Assembly (NCBI RefSeq): GCF_006739205.1
Contig: NZ_AP019720.1
Coordinates: 1 to 64,000, forward strand
Source of the DNA: Streptococcus mutans
GTDB lineage: Bacteria; Bacillota; Bacilli; Lactobacillales; Streptococcaceae
Length of the DNA: 64,000 bases
Reading direction: 5' to 3'
The notes under the pieces: model-generated
What the model was told of the DNA's origin: nothing
Seen by the model: the letters and a program-made list of their open reading frames with translations, nothing else
Database searches by the model: none
Shown here: positions 32,395 to 43,157 of the stretch, one piece after another
Layout: each line of letters starts with the position of its first letter
How positions within the stretch are numbered: position 1 is the stretch's first letter
Made by a program: the position numbers and the translations under genes

Positions 32395-35300
32395 ATGGAT
32401 AGACGTATTTTTGTTGAGAAAAAAGCTAACTTTAGCATTAAATCGGAGTCACTGGTCAAAGAACTAACACATAATTTGCAGTTAACCTCCTTAAAAATTT
32501 TACGTATTGTGCAGGTTTATGATATCTTTAATTTAGAAGAAAGCCTGTTTGCGCGTGCGCAAAAGCATGTCTTTTCTGAGCAGGTGACAGATACAATTTT
32601 AGATGAAGCAACTGTGCAGGCGGATCTTAACAGCCATGCTTTTTTTGCTATTGAAGCTTTGCCGGGTCAGTTTGACCAGCGGGCAGCAAGTTCACAAGAG
32701 GCTTTGCTCTTACTTGGTAGTGACAGCAACGTAACGGTTAATACTGCCCAGCTTTATCTGGTTAATAAGGATATTGATGCATATGAGTTGGAAGCGGTGA
32801 AACATTATCTTTTGAATCCAGTTGATTCGCGTTTCAAAGATATCACCTTGCCTATTCGTCCACAGGAATTTTCAAATTCTGACAAAACAATTCCAAATTT
32901 GGATTTCTTTAAGACTTATACAGCTGAAGATTTTGCGGCTTACAAGGCGGAACAAGGTTTGGCTATGGAAGTGGATGATCTTGTTTTTATTCAAGATTAT
33001 TTTAAATCAATTGGGCGTGTGCCAACAGAAACGGAATTGAAAGTTTTGGATACCTACTGGTCTGACCACTGCCGTCACACGACTTTTGAGACAGAATTGA
33101 AAAATATTAACTTTTCAGCTTCTAAGTTCCAAAAACAATTGCAGGCAACTTACGATAAATATATTGCCCTGCGTGACGAATTGGGACGTTCTGAAAAGCC
33201 ACAGACGCTTATGGATATGGCGACAATCTTTGGTCGTTATGAGCGTGCTAACGGTCGTTTGAACGACATGGAAGTGTCGGACGAAATCAATGCCTGCTCG
33301 GTTGAAATTGAGGTAGATGTAGATGGCATCAAAGAACCTTGGCTGCTCATGTTCAAAAATGAAACCCACAATCACCCAACGGAAATTGAGCCTTTCGGTG
33401 GAGCTGCAACTTGTATTGGTGGTGCTATTCGTGACCCATTGTCAGGTCGTTCTTATGTTTACCAAGCTATGCGTATATCAGGTGCAGGTGATATTACCGC
33501 ACCAATAGCAGAAACACGCTCTGGTAAATTGCCACAACAAGTCATCTCTAAAACGGCGGCGCACGGCTATTCGTCATACGGGAACCAAATAGGACTTGCG
33601 ACTACCTATGTCAAAGAGTACTTCCATCCAGGCTTCGTTGCTAAGCGTATGGAGCTAGGTGCTGTTGTCGGTGCAGCACCAAAAGAAAATGTCGTGCGTG
33701 AAAAACCAGAAGCTGGTGATGTGGTCATCCTTCTTGGTGGAAAAACAGGACGTGACGGTGTCGGTGGTGCTACAGGCTCATCTAAGGTTCAAACGGTTGA
33801 ATCGGTTGAGACAGCAGGTGCCGAAGTGCAAAAAGGGAATGCTATTGAAGAACGTAAGATTCAACGTCTTTTCCGCAATGGCAATGTCACTCGTCTCATC
33901 AAGAAATCAAATGACTTTGGTGCTGGCGGCGTCTGTGTGGCTATTGGTGAATTGGCAGATGGTCTTGAAATTGACTTGGACAAAGTGCCACTAAAATACC
34001 AAGGTCTTAACGGTACCGAAATTGCCATTTCTGAGTCACAAGAACGCATGGCTGTTGTTGTTCGTCCAAGTGATGTGGACGCCTTTATTGCAGCATGTCA
34101 TAAAGAGAACATTGATGCAGTTGTTGTCGCGACTGTTACTGAAAAACCAAACCTTGTCATGACTTGGAATGGTGAAACCATCGTTGACTTGGAACGTGCT
34201 TTCCTTGATACTAACGGTGTGCGTGTGGTTGTTGATGCAAACGTTGTGGATAAGGATGTTGCCCTTCCTGAGGTGCGTACAACATCAGCAGCAACACTTG
34301 AAGCAGACACAGTGAAAGTTCTGTCTGATCTTAACCACGCTAGTCAAAAAGGGTTGCAAACTATCTTTGACAGCTCGGTTGGGCGTTCAACAGTTAATCA
34401 TCCAATCGGCGGTCGTTATCAAATTACGCCTACTGAAAGTTCTGTGCAAAAATTGCCAGTACAAAATGGTGTCACAATGACAGCTTCTGTCATGGCACAG
34501 GGATTCAATCCTTATATTGCGGAGTGGTCACCTTATCATGGTGCAGCTTACGCTGTTATTGAAGCAACAGCTCGCTTGGTAGCAACAGGTGCTGATTGGT
34601 CTCGTGCGCGTTTCTCTTACCAAGAATACTTTGAACGCATGGATAAACAAGCGGATCGCTTTGGTCAGCCAGTAGCTGCTCTGCTTGGTTCGATCGAGGC
34701 ACAAATCCAACTTGGTTTGCCATCAATCGGTGGTAAGGACTCCATGTCAGGGACCTTTGAAGAATTGACGGTACCGCCAACCTTGGTTGCCTTTGGTGTG
34801 ACAACAGTAGATAGTCGTCAGGTTCTTTCACCAGAATTCAAGACTGTTGGTGAGAACATTTACTACATCTCAGGACAGGCTATTTCAGAAGACATTGATT
34901 TTGATTATATCAAGGCTAACTTTGCACAATTTGAAGCCATTCAAGCTAAGCATAAAGTAACAGCAGCTTCAGCTATTAAATACGGCGGTGTTCTTGAAAG
35001 CCTAGCACTCATGAGCTTTGGTAATCATATTGGTGCTTCTGTAGAATTGACAGAGCTTGACAGCAGCTTGACAGCGCAGCTTGGTGGTTTTGTCTTTACA
35101 TCTGATGAAGCCATTGCTGACGCAGTGAAAATTGGTCAAACTGTGGCAGACTTTACAGTAACTGTCAATGGTGTCAACCTGTCTGCTGCGAAATTACTTG
35201 CAGCTTTTGAGGGCAGGTTAGAGGAGGTTTACCCAACCGAATTTGAACAGTCAACAGCTCTTGAAGAAATACCTGCTGTGGTATCTGATGCTGTTATTAA

Positions 35301-36120
35301 AGCTAAAGAAAGAATTGCACAGCCTCTGGTTTATATCCCAGTTTTCCCTGGTTCCAATTCAGAGTACGATTCAGCTAAGGCCTTTGAACAAGCTGGTGCC
35401 AAAGTCAACTCAGTGCCATTTGTGACTCTTAATGAAGCAGCGATTGAGGCTTCTGTTGACACCATGGTTGACAACATTGTTAAAGCCAATATTATCTTCT
35501 TTGTCGGCGGCTTCTCAGCGGCAGATGAGCCAGACGGTTCGGCTAAGTTTATCGTCAATATCTTACTTAATGAAAAAGTTCGCTCTGCTATTGACAGCTT
35601 CATTGAAAGGGGTGGCCTCATCATCGGTATCTGTAATGGGTTTCAAGCTCTTGTCAAATCCGGTCTTCTGCCTTATGGTGACTTTGAAGAAGTTGGTGAG
35701 ACAAGCCCAACCCTCTTCTACAATGATGCCAATCAGCACGTGGCTAAGATGGTGGAAACCCGTATCACTAATACTAACTCTCCATGGTTGGCAGGTGTTA
35801 AGATCGGTGATATCCATGCGATTCCAGTCTCTCACGGTGAAGGGAAATTTGTCGTGACAGCTGAAGAATTTGCGGAACTGCGTGACAATGGTCAAATCTG
35901 GAGCCAATACGTGGACTTTGATGGTAAGCCTTCTATGGATTCTAAATACAATCCAAACGGTTCGCTCAACGCTATCGAAGGGATTACGAGCAAGAACGGT
36001 CAAATCATTGGTAAGATGGGACACTCGGAACGCTATGAAAATGGGCTCTTTCAAAACATCCCAGGTAACAAAGACCAAGGCCTATTTGAAAGTGCAGTGA
36101 AATACTTTACTGGGAAATAG
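32395..36120 (+). CDS. purL: Phosphoribosylformylglycinamidine synthase (single-chain)
   Basis: This is the large one-chain PurL (1241 residues from the ATG at 32395), making FGAM from FGAR, glutamine and ATP. The synthetase half contains YWSDHCRHTTF and FKNETHNHPTEIEPFGGAATCIGG. The C-terminal glutamine amidotransferase has the nucleophile Cys in GICNGFQAL and the later HGEGKF histidine. Most Firmicutes use split PurL/PurQ/PurS, but streptococci use this proteobacterial-like form. Confidence 0.97.
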   Translation: MDRRIFVEKKANFSIKSESLVKELTHNLQLTSLKILRIVQVYDIFNLEESLFARAQKHVFSEQVTDTILDEATVQADLNSHAFFAIEALPGQFDQRAASSQEALLLLGSDSNVTVNTAQLYLVNKDIDAYELEAVKHYLLNPVDSRFKDITLPIRPQEFSNSDKTIPNLDFFKTYTAEDFAAYKAEQGLAMEVDDLVFIQDYFKSIGRVPTETELKVLDTYWSDHCRHTTFETELKNINFSASKFQKQLQATYDKYIALRDELGRSEKPQTLMDMATIFGRYERANGRLNDMEVSDEINACSVEIEVDVDGIKEPWLLMFKNETHNHPTEIEPFGGAATCIGGAIRDPLSGRSYVYQAMRISGAGDITAPIAETRSGKLPQQVISKTAAHGYSSYGNQIGLATTYVKEYFHPGFVAKRMELGAVVGAAPKENVVREKPEAGDVVILLGGKTGRDGVGGATGSSKVQTVESVETAGAEVQKGNAIEERKIQRLFRNGNVTRLIKKSNDFGAGGVCVAIGELADGLEIDLDKVPLKYQGLNGTEIAISESQERMAVVVRPSDVDAFIAACHKENIDAVVVATVTEKPNLVMTWNGETIVDLERAFLDTNGVRVVVDANVVDKDVALPEVRTTSAATLEADTVKVLSDLNHASQKGLQTIFDSSVGRSTVNHPIGGRYQITPTESSVQKLPVQNGVTMTASVMAQGFNPYIAEWSPYHGAAYAVIEATARLVATGADWSRARFSYQEYFERMDKQADRFGQPVAALLGSIEAQIQLGLPSIGGKDSMSGTFEELTVPPTLVAFGVTTVDSRQVLSPEFKTVGENIYYISGQAISEDIDFDYIKANFAQFEAIQAKHKVTAASAIKYGGVLESLALMSFGNHIGASVELTELDSSLTAQLGGFVFTSDEAIADAVKIGQTVADFTVTVNGVNLSAAKLLAAFEGRLEEVYPTEFEQSTALEEIPAVVSDAVIKAKERIAQPLVYIPVFPGSNSEYDSAKAFEQAGAKVNSVPFVTLNEAAIEASVDTMVDNIVKANIIFFVGGFSAADEPDGSAKFIVNILLNEKVRSAIDSFIERGGLIIGICNGFQALVKSGLLPYGDFEEVGETSPTLFYNDANQHVAKMVETRITNTNSPWLAGVKIGDIHAIPVSHGEGKFVVTAEEFAELRDNGQIWSQYVDFDGKPSMDSKYNPNGSLNAIEGITSKNGQIIGKMGHSERYENGLFQNIPGNKDQGLFESAVKYFTGK

Positions 36121-36142
36121 CCTATTTAATAGAAGGGATATT

Positions 36143-36763
36143 ATGAAACAGTATGTTGCAAGGCTAGAAAAAGATTTTTCACTCATAGAACACGGATTTA
36201 AAGAGGAAGAACAAAGAGCCTTAACTGATTATAAATCCAACGATGGTGAGTATATCAAGAAATTAGCATTTTTAGCTTATCAATCTGATGTTTACCAAGT
36301 AAGAATGTACGCTGTATTCCTTTTCGGATACTTATCAAAAGATAAAGAAATTTTAATATTCATGAGAGATGAAGTTTCTAAAGATAATAACTGGAGAGTT
36401 CAAGAAGTGTTAGCAAAGGCGTTTGATGAATTTTGTAAGAAAATAGGATATAAAAAAGCACTTCCAATTATTGATGAATGGTTAAAAAGTAGCAATCTCC
36501 ATACGAGGAGAGCTGCTACAGAAGGGTTAAGAATATGGACAAATAGACCATACTTTAAAGAGAACCCTAATGAAGCTATCAGAAGAATAGCTGACTTAAA
36601 AGAGGATGTAAGCGAATATGTTAGAAAATCAGTAGGGAATGCTTTAAGAGACATTAGCAAAAAATTTCCAGATTTAGTTAAAATTGAGTTGAAAAATTGG
36701 AAATTAGAAAGTAAAGAAATTAACCAAGTTTATAAATTGGCAAGTAAATTTATTGATGCCTAG
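36143..36763 (+). CDS. HEAT-repeat protein related to DNA alkylation repair enzymes
   Basis: A 206-residue all-helical protein resembling the COG4335 (AlkC/AlkD-like) HEAT-repeat family; the segment SEYVRKSVGNALRDISKKFPDL and RRAATEGLRIW are typical. AlkC/AlkD glycosylases excise alkylated bases by a non-base-flipping HEAT scaffold, but I cannot confirm catalytic residues here. It is inserted between purL and purF and is visibly more AT-rich than either, suggesting later acquisition. A second, different HEAT repair-like gene lies after purB. Confidence 0.7.
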   Translation: MKQYVARLEKDFSLIEHGFKEEEQRALTDYKSNDGEYIKKLAFLAYQSDVYQVRMYAVFLFGYLSKDKEILIFMRDEVSKDNNWRVQEVLAKAFDEFCKKIGYKKALPIIDEWLKSSNLHTRRAATEGLRIWTNRPYFKENPNEAIRRIADLKEDVSEYVRKSVGNALRDISKKFPDLVKIELKNWKLESKEINQVYKLASKFIDA

Positions 36764-36788
36764 AATTTAAGTACAAAAGGTATATAAA

Positions 36789-38228
36789 ATGACATACGAA
36801 GTAAAATCTCTCAACGAAGAATGTGGGGTCTTCGGTATCTGGGGACATCCTCAAGCAGCTCAAGTCACTTATTTTGGACTGCATAGTCTGCAACACCGTG
36901 GTCAAGAAGGTGCTGGCATTCTGACAAATGATGCTGGCAAATTGATACGACATCGTGATACAGGATTAATTTCAGAAGTTTTCAAAAATCCAGCTAATTT
37001 GGAAAAATTAACAGGTCAGGCTGCTATTGGGCATGTCCGTTATGCAACGGCTGGAGAAGCCTCCATTGATAATATCCAGCCTTTCCATTTTAAGTTTTAC
37101 GATATGGAATTTGGTCTGGCACATAACGGTAACCTGACTAATACGAAAACTCTGAAGAAAGAATTAGAACATAACGGCGCTATCTTCTCTTCTTCATCTG
37201 ATACGGAAATTCTGGCTCATCTTATTCGCCGCAGCCATAATCCAAGCTTTATGGGCAAGGTTAAGGAAGCGCTCAATACGGTCAAAGGTGGTTTTGCCTA
37301 TCTTCTGATGATGGAAGATAAGCTGATTGCAGCTCTTGATCCAAACGGTTTTCGTCCGCTTTCTATTGGTAAAATGGCAAATGGTGCCATCGTTGTTTCC
37401 AGTGAAACCTGTGCCTTTGAAGTGGTGGGTGCCGAGTGGATTCGTGATGTCAAGCCGGGTGAAGTGGTTATCATTGATAACAGTGGTATCCAGTACGACA
37501 CTTACACGACAGATACGCAGCTGGCTATTTGTTCAATGGAATACATCTACTTTGCCCGTCCTGACTCAAATATTCACGGGGTCAATGTCCACACTGCTCG
37601 TAAACGTATGGGAGCACAGTTGGCGCGTGAGTTCAAACATGAGGCAGACATTGTGGTCGGTGTACCTAATTCCTCACTCAGCGCAGCTATGGGCTTCGCC
37701 GAAGAATCAGGACTGCCAAATGAAATGGGGCTCATCAAAAATCAATACACCCAACGAACCTTTATCCAGCCGACGCAGGAACTGCGTGAGCAAGGGGTTC
37801 GCATGAAACTTTCTGCCGTATCTGGAGTGGTTAAAGGCAAACGTGTCGTCATGATTGATGACTCCATCGTGCGTGGGACAACCTCACGTCGTATCGTTCA
37901 GCTCTTGAAAGAAGCTGGTGCTACAGAGGTTCACGTGGCTATCGGTAGCCCAGCGCTGGCCTATCCATGTTTCTATGGGATTGATATTCAAACACGGCGT
38001 GAATTGATTGCGGCTAATCATTCTGTTGAAGAAACACGCCAGATTATCGGTGCGGATAGCCTAACTTACTTGTCTATTGACGGTTTGATTGACTCTATCG
38101 GACTTGAAACAGATGCCCCAAACGGCGGTCTCTGTGTTGCTTACTTTGATGGCAAGTACCCAACACCGCTTTACGATTACGAAGAAGAGTATCGTAGAAG
38201 CTTGGATGAGAAGGTTAGCTTTTATTGA
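36789..38228 (+). CDS. purF: Amidophosphoribosyltransferase
   Basis: PurF catalyses the committed step, PRPP plus glutamine to phosphoribosylamine. The short propeptide precedes the catalytic Cys12 (EECGVFGIWG). The PRPP-binding motif is VVMIDDSIVRGTTS near residues 355-368. The 479-residue length is standard. It follows the HEAT-repeat gene and precedes purM. Confidence 0.97.
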   Translation: MTYEVKSLNEECGVFGIWGHPQAAQVTYFGLHSLQHRGQEGAGILTNDAGKLIRHRDTGLISEVFKNPANLEKLTGQAAIGHVRYATAGEASIDNIQPFHFKFYDMEFGLAHNGNLTNTKTLKKELEHNGAIFSSSSDTEILAHLIRRSHNPSFMGKVKEALNTVKGGFAYLLMMEDKLIAALDPNGFRPLSIGKMANGAIVVSSETCAFEVVGAEWIRDVKPGEVVIIDNSGIQYDTYTTDTQLAICSMEYIYFARPDSNIHGVNVHTARKRMGAQLAREFKHEADIVVGVPNSSLSAAMGFAEESGLPNEMGLIKNQYTQRTFIQPTQELREQGVRMKLSAVSGVVKGKRVVMIDDSIVRGTTSRRIVQLLKEAGATEVHVAIGSPALAYPCFYGIDIQTRRELIAANHSVEETRQIIGADSLTYLSIDGLIDSIGLETDAPNGGLCVAYFDGKYPTPLYDYEEEYRRSLDEKVSFY

Positions 38229-38285
38229 TAGACCGAACTCAATAGCAGCTCTGCTATTTCCAAAGAAAAAAGAAGGAAAAATATT

Positions 38286-39308
38286 ATGACAGAAAAAAAT
38301 GCTTACGCTCAATCTGGTGTTGATGTTGAGGCGGGATACGAGGTTGTTGCTCGGATTAAGAAACACGTGGCGCGTACGGAGCGTCTTGGGGTTATGGGAG
38401 CTCTCGGTGGCTTCGGTGGGATGTTTGATTTGTCCCAGCTGGACGTCAAAGAGCCTGTCTTGATTTCAGGAACGGACGGTGTCGGAACCAAGCTCATGCT
38501 TGCGATTAAATATGACAAGCACAACACTATTGGCCAAGACTGTGTAGCCATGTGTGTTAATGACATCATTGCAGCGGGGGCTGAACCTCTTTATTTCCTA
38601 GACTACATTGCAACGGGTAAGAATGAACCTGCTAAACTGGAGCAGGTGGTTGCTGGTGTGGCTGAAGGCTGTGTCCAAGCTGGTGCTGGTCTGATTGGCG
38701 GCGAAACAGCCGAAATGCCCGGTATGTATGGCGAAGACGATTACGACTTGGCTGGTTTTGCGGTCGGTGTGGCTGAAAAATCACAAATCATCGACGGCTC
38801 AAAAGTCAAAGAAGGTGATATGCTTTTAGGTCTGGCTTCCAGCGGTATTCATTCAAACGGTTATTCGCTTGTCCGCCGTGTCTTTGCAGACTATACTGGT
38901 GAGGAAGAACTGCCAGAATTGGAAGGTAAAAAACTCAAAGATGTCTTACTTGAACCTACTCGTATCTATGTCAAAGCAGCTCTGCCATTGATTAAGGAAG
39001 AATTAGTCAACGGTATTGCCCACATCACAGGTGGCGGCTTTATCGAAAATGTCCCACGTATGTTTGGGGACGATTTGGCAGCCGAAATCGAAGAAGACAA
39101 GGTGCCAGTTCTGCCAATCTTCAAGGCGCTTGAAAAATATGGTGAGCTGAAGCACGACGAAATGTTTGAAATCTTCAACATGGGTATCGGGCTCATGCTG
39201 GCTGTCAGTCCTGAAAAGGTTGACCGTGTCAAGGAAGTCCTTGATGAGCCTGTTTATGAGCTTGGGCGTATCGTGAAAAAAGCTGACGCAAGTGTGGTGA
39301 TCAAATAA
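38286..39308 (+). CDS. purM: AIR synthetase
   Basis: PurM closes the imidazole ring, converting FGAM to AIR. The 340-residue sequence shows [10 protein letters not shown], the glycine-rich [14 protein letters not shown] and [15 protein letters not shown]. Its last base overlaps the first base of purN (TAATG), so the two are coupled. Confidence 0.97.
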   Translation: MTEKNAYAQSGVDVEAGYEVVARIKKHVARTERLGVMGALGGFGGMFDLSQLDVKEPVLISGTDGVGTKLMLAIKYDKHNTIGQDCVAMCVNDIIAAGAEPLYFLDYIATGKNEPAKLEQVVAGVAEGCVQAGAGLIGGETAEMPGMYGEDDYDLAGFAVGVAEKSQIIDGSKVKEGDMLLGLASSGIHSNGYSLVRRVFADYTGEEELPELEGKKLKDVLLEPTRIYVKAALPLIKEELVNGIAHITGGGFIENVPRMFGDDLAAEIEEDKVPVLPIFKALEKYGELKHDEMFEIFNMGIGLMLAVSPEKVDRVKEVLDEPVYELGRIVKKADASVVIK

Positions 39309-39862
39309 TGAGCAAAAAAATTGCTGTTTTCGCTTCTGGTAATGGGTCAAATTTTCAGGTCATCGGCGAGCAATTCCCAGTAGAATTTGTTTTCTCTGAC
39401 CATCGTGATGCCTATGTCTTGGAGCGTGCTAAAAATCTCGGTATCAAAAGTTACGCATTTGAACTCAAGGAATTTGACAACAAAATTGCCTATGAGCAGG
39501 CTATCATTGACCTCTTGGAAAAATATGCTATTGATCTTGTTTGCCTAGCTGGTTACATGAAAATCGTTGGCCCAACCTTGCTGGCTGCCTATCAAGGTCG
39601 CATTATCAATATCCATCCAGCCTATTTGCCAGAATTTCCAGGTGCTCATGGTATCGAAGATGCCTGGAATGCCGGTGTCACTGAGAGCGGAGTGACCATT
39701 CACTGGGTGGACTCAGGTGTGGATACTGGCAAGGTCATTAAACAAGTCCGTGTCCCACGGCTAGTTCATGACACGATTGAAAGTTTTGAAGAACGCATTC
39801 ATGCTGCTGAGTATCAGCTCTATCCTCAAGTGCTGGAGAGTTTAGGGATCGAGAGAAGATAA
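39308..39862 (+). CDS. purN: Glycinamide ribonucleotide formyltransferase
   Basis: PurN transfers a formyl group from 10-formyl-THF to GAR. The 184-residue sequence has the N-terminal ASGNGSNFQ and the catalytic segment INIHPAYLPEFPGAHG with its Asn-His pair and a downstream Asp (WVDSGVDTG). It overlaps purM by one base. Confidence 0.96.
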   Translation: MSKKIAVFASGNGSNFQVIGEQFPVEFVFSDHRDAYVLERAKNLGIKSYAFELKEFDNKIAYEQAIIDLLEKYAIDLVCLAGYMKIVGPTLLAAYQGRIINIHPAYLPEFPGAHGIEDAWNAGVTESGVTIHWVDSGVDTGKVIKQVRVPRLVHDTIESFEERIHAAEYQLYPQVLESLGIERR

Positions 39863-39968
39863 GAAGGTAGTGAGAGATGATTTTATGGTAAAGGTAAAGA
39901 CCTGTTCATAAACTATTTCTATCAGGGTTGGTAAATCATGAGTAGGGGCGTTAGCTAAGGAGAATTTT

Positions 39969-40676
39969 ATGGGTCTATTTGATTTTTTTAAGAAGAAATC
40001 TTCCAGTGAAGAGACACCAATTGAAGATGGAGATAAGACTGTTGTTAAATCTGAAGATACAGATGATAGCGCTCCAGGATGGGAAGCGATTGATGCAGAA
40101 TTTGATCGTTTATATCCTGATCAGCCCAATCCTCTTCATTATGGGACGGTTGTCAAGTATATGTTTGGGGGTCCAGATCCGCTTGACGGTATAAGTGTCT
40201 ACGATGCGGGAGATTTTTGGCATTTTGTCAGCTATGGCCTGTCGGAGTTATATACAAAAGAAAGCACCGACTCAGAATACAGTGGTTATGGGATTGAATT
40301 GACTTTTAAGTTAAAGAAATCTACTAATGACGAAGAAGAAATCAAAAATGGCTGTGGTTTATTGCAGTATGTTGCAAGATATATTTTTAAAACAGGAAAA
40401 GTAGTTTTACCAGAAGAATATATTTATATGAAGCAAACGGTAGGAATCGATATCCAGCAGAAATCTAAACTGACAGGTTTTCTGACCGCTAGTGACAATC
40501 TAGCTAAGCCTCTAGATACTCCTCATGGAAAAGTAGAATTTGTCACTCTGATTGGTGCGACAGATGCAGAACTGCGAAGTGTTTATGAAAGTGAAACAAG
40601 TAAGCTTGAGGTAAGGAAATTGTTGCAAGAGCTTGGAAATCAGATTACAGACTATAATCGCCAGTCCTTAGTTTAG
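39969..40676 (+). CDS. SUFU (suppressor of fused) domain protein
   Basis: A 235-residue soluble protein. The SUFU-type signature [17 protein letters not shown] is clear near residue 76. The N-terminus is short, charged and low-complexity ([17 protein letters not shown]). Bacterial SUFU proteins have no settled biochemical role; some act as immunity proteins against polymorphic toxins. No toxin neighbour is present. It lies between purN and purH, with AAGGAG before its ATG. Confidence 0.8.
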   Translation: MGLFDFFKKKSSSEETPIEDGDKTVVKSEDTDDSAPGWEAIDAEFDRLYPDQPNPLHYGTVVKYMFGGPDPLDGISVYDAGDFWHFVSYGLSELYTKESTDSEYSGYGIELTFKLKKSTNDEEEIKNGCGLLQYVARYIFKTGKVVLPEEYIYMKQTVGIDIQQKSKLTGFLTASDNLAKPLDTPHGKVEFVTLIGATDAELRSVYESETSKLEVRKLLQELGNQITDYNRQSLV

Positions 40677-40717
40677 ATAATTTGAAGGAATCTATTGATA
40701 AAATGAAAGGAAAAAAC

Positions 40718-42265
40718 ATGACTAAACGCGCACTTATCAGCGTCTCAGACAAATCGGGCATTGTTGACTTTGCTCAAGAATTGAAAAACTTGGGTTGGGA
40801 AATTGTCTCAACCGGTGGAACTAAGGTTGCCCTTGACAAGGCAGGGATTGACACCATCGCTATTGACGACGTGACTGGCTTTCCTGAAATGATGGATGGT
40901 CGTGTCAAGACTCTTCACCCAAACATTCATGGCGGTCTATTGGCGCGCCGCGACCTTGATAGTCATGTTAATGCTATGAAGGAACATGGAATCACACCGA
41001 TTAATTTGGTCGTTGTCAACCTCTACCCATTCAAGGAGACAATCCTCAAACCAGATGCGACCTATGCGGATGCGGTTGAAAATATTGATATCGGCGGACC
41101 ATCTATGCTGCGCTCAGCAGCTAAAAACCATGCCAGTGTGACGGTTGTGGTTGACCCTGCTGACTACGCTGAGGTTCTTGACGAATTGTCAGCGAACGGA
41201 GAAACAACTTATGAAACTCGTAAGCGTCTGGCAGCAAAAGTTTTCCGTCACACCGCAGCTTATGATGCCCTCATCGCTGAATATTTCACTGCTCAAGTGG
41301 GTGAAGAAAAACCTGAAAAACTAACGCTGACTTATGACCTCAAGCAGCCAATGCGTTACGGTGAAAATCCACAGCAGGATGCGGATTTCTACCAAAAAGC
41401 TTTGCCAACTGCTTATTCTATTGCCTCTGCTCAGCAGCTCAACGGTAAGGAATTGTCCTTCAACAATATTCGCGATGCTGATGCGGCTATCCGTGTCATT
41501 CGTGACTTTAAAGACCGTCCAACCGTTGTGGCGCTCAAGCACATGAATCCATGTGGTATCGGTCAGGCTGATGACATTGAAACAGCTTGGGATTACGCTT
41601 ATGAGGCTGATTCAGTTTCGATCTTCGGCGGCATTGTTGTCCTAAACCGTGAGGTTGATGCAGCGACAGCTGAGAAGATGCACGCTATCTTCCTAGAAAT
41701 CATCATTGCGCCATCTTATACAGACGAAGCGCTAGCTATTCTCACAACCAAAAAGAAAAATCTGCGTATTCTGCAACTTCCCTTTGACGCTCAAGAAGCT
41801 AGCGAGGCTGAAAAAGAGTATACTGGCGTGGTTGGTGGCCTCCTTGTGCAAAATCAAGACGTGGTCAAGGAAAGTCCAGCCAATTGGCAGGTCGTTACCA
41901 AGCGCCAGCCAACTAAAACGGAAGAAACTGCTCTTGAATTTGCTTGGAAAGCTATCAAGTATGTCAAGTCTAATGGCATTATCGTGACCAATGACCACAT
42001 GACACTTGGTGTCGGTCCGGGTCAGACCAATCGTGTCGCTTCTGTTCGCATCGCCATTGACCAAGCTAAAGATCGCCTTGACGGGGCTGTTCTTGCTTCT
42101 GACGCTTTCTTCCCGTTTGCTGATAACGTTGAAGAAATTGCAGCTGCTGGTATCAAAGCTATCATCCAACCCGGCGGTTCCGTCCGTGACCAAGAGTCTA
42201 TCGATATGGCTGATAAATACGGCATTGCTATGGTATTTACGGGTGTGAGACATTTTAGACATTGA
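40718..42265 (+). CDS. purH: Bifunctional AICAR transformylase / IMP cyclohydrolase
   Basis: PurH performs the last two steps to IMP. The N-terminal MGS-like cyclohydrolase domain starts [19 protein letters not shown], and the AICAR transformylase domain includes the KHMNPCG motif. I chose the ATG at 40718, preceded by AAAGG, for 515 residues; the frame opens at 40682 without family support. Confidence 0.97.
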   Translation: MTKRALISVSDKSGIVDFAQELKNLGWEIVSTGGTKVALDKAGIDTIAIDDVTGFPEMMDGRVKTLHPNIHGGLLARRDLDSHVNAMKEHGITPINLVVVNLYPFKETILKPDATYADAVENIDIGGPSMLRSAAKNHASVTVVVDPADYAEVLDELSANGETTYETRKRLAAKVFRHTAAYDALIAEYFTAQVGEEKPEKLTLTYDLKQPMRYGENPQQDADFYQKALPTAYSIASAQQLNGKELSFNNIRDADAAIRVIRDFKDRPTVVALKHMNPCGIGQADDIETAWDYAYEADSVSIFGGIVVLNREVDAATAEKMHAIFLEIIIAPSYTDEALAILTTKKKNLRILQLPFDAQEASEAEKEYTGVVGGLLVQNQDVVKESPANWQVVTKRQPTKTEETALEFAWKAIKYVKSNGIIVTNDHMTLGVGPGQTNRVASVRIAIDQAKDRLDGAVLASDAFFPFADNVEEIAAAGIKAIIQPGGSVRDQESIDMADKYGIAMVFTGVRHFRH

Positions 42266-42322
42266 TGGGTATTTAAAAATTAGCTCATTATTAACTGTGA
42301 TGAATGACTTATCACTAACAAC

Positions 42323-42352
42323 GAGAGGAGATGCAAGTCGTCTTCTCTTTTT
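42323..42352 (+). terminator. Terminator after purH
   Basis: AGAGGAGA / TCTTCTCT (one G-U pair) with a 9-base loop is followed by TTTTT. The remaining space to the TetR gene shows nothing else. Confidence 0.65.
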
Positions 42353-42447
42353 GTATGTCTAAAACAATGAGTACTTTAGTTTTAGAAATGATTAAAACGA
42401 TTTGTTTAAGCTGCTCATGCTTAATCTCGAAAAACTCAGCTTCTCGC

Positions 42448-42990
42448 TTAACTATCTTTCATACGTTTTATGGTGTTTAAGGCTGTAGTGACCAGTTCAT
42501 TAACAGGCATTGTTTGGTGATCTGTTTTTAACCATTCATCAAAAATACTGTAGAGACCGCCGATAATGAATCTACTATCATAGGTGATTTGTCTTTGTTC
42601 ACTGTTTGTGATGTGCCAAGGTGCCATGACAGTGGTATAAGCATCAGGGAGCTTATCATAATACCTTTGCAAGATAAGCACTAGCAGGTTTGCATCCTGC
42701 AAAATTTTTAATGACTCAGTGTACTGGCTCCAATACTGAAAGAAAAGGTTCACTAAATCGTCAAAATTAATCAGTTTTTCTGTTTGAAGCTCAATAATGT
42801 AGTCTTGGATTAAGCGGTCTAAATAGTTCGTAAGGACTTGCTCTTTTGAATGGTAATAACGATAAAACGTTCGTCTAGCAATCTGGGCATGCTCGCTGAG
42901 TTCTGCAATGCTGATATTATGCAGGGATTTCTTAGTTGCTAATAAATCGAACAAGGCTTCCTCCAGCCATTGCCGTGTTTGATATTCCAT
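42448..42990 (-). CDS. TetR/AcrR family transcriptional regulator
   Basis: A 180-residue TetR-type repressor. The N-terminal helix-turn-helix reads SIAELSEHAQIARRTFYRYYHSK (residues 24-46), the signature of the family. The ligand domain is not recognisable by eye. It is one of only two minus-strand genes in the window and is divergent from the HXXEE membrane protein, which it probably controls together with itself. Confidence 0.9.
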   Translation of the reverse strand: MEYQTRQWLEEALFDLLATKKSLHNISIAELSEHAQIARRTFYRYYHSKEQVLTNYLDRLIQDYIIELQTEKLINFDDLVNLFFQYWSQYTESLKILQDANLLVLILQRYYDKLPDAYTTVMAPWHITNSEQRQITYDSRFIIGGLYSIFDEWLKTDHQTMPVNELVTTALNTIKRMKDS

Positions 42991-43115
42991 GGTAGCTCTC
43001 CTTTCCTGTCACACTTCTGGTCAAACTGTGCCAATTTCACTTAGTCTCTTGTTTTTGTAACAGTTTGTCTTTATACTAAAAGTGTTGCGCGTGATATATT
43101 ATTATCATTTATCCT

Positions 43116-43134
43116 TAACATTGTACAATTGTTA
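43116..43134. promoter_or_regulatory. Candidate TetR operator
   Basis: TAACATTGTACAATTGTTA is a near-perfect palindrome (core ATTGTACAAT at 43120-43129) just upstream of the AAGGAGG of the HXXEE gene. A second, wider inverted pair CAAACTGT (43022) / ACAGTTTG (43060) lies nearer the regulator. Either could be the operator. Confidence 0.4.
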
Positions 43135-43157
43135 GTTGTTATTAAGGAGGTAAAAAT

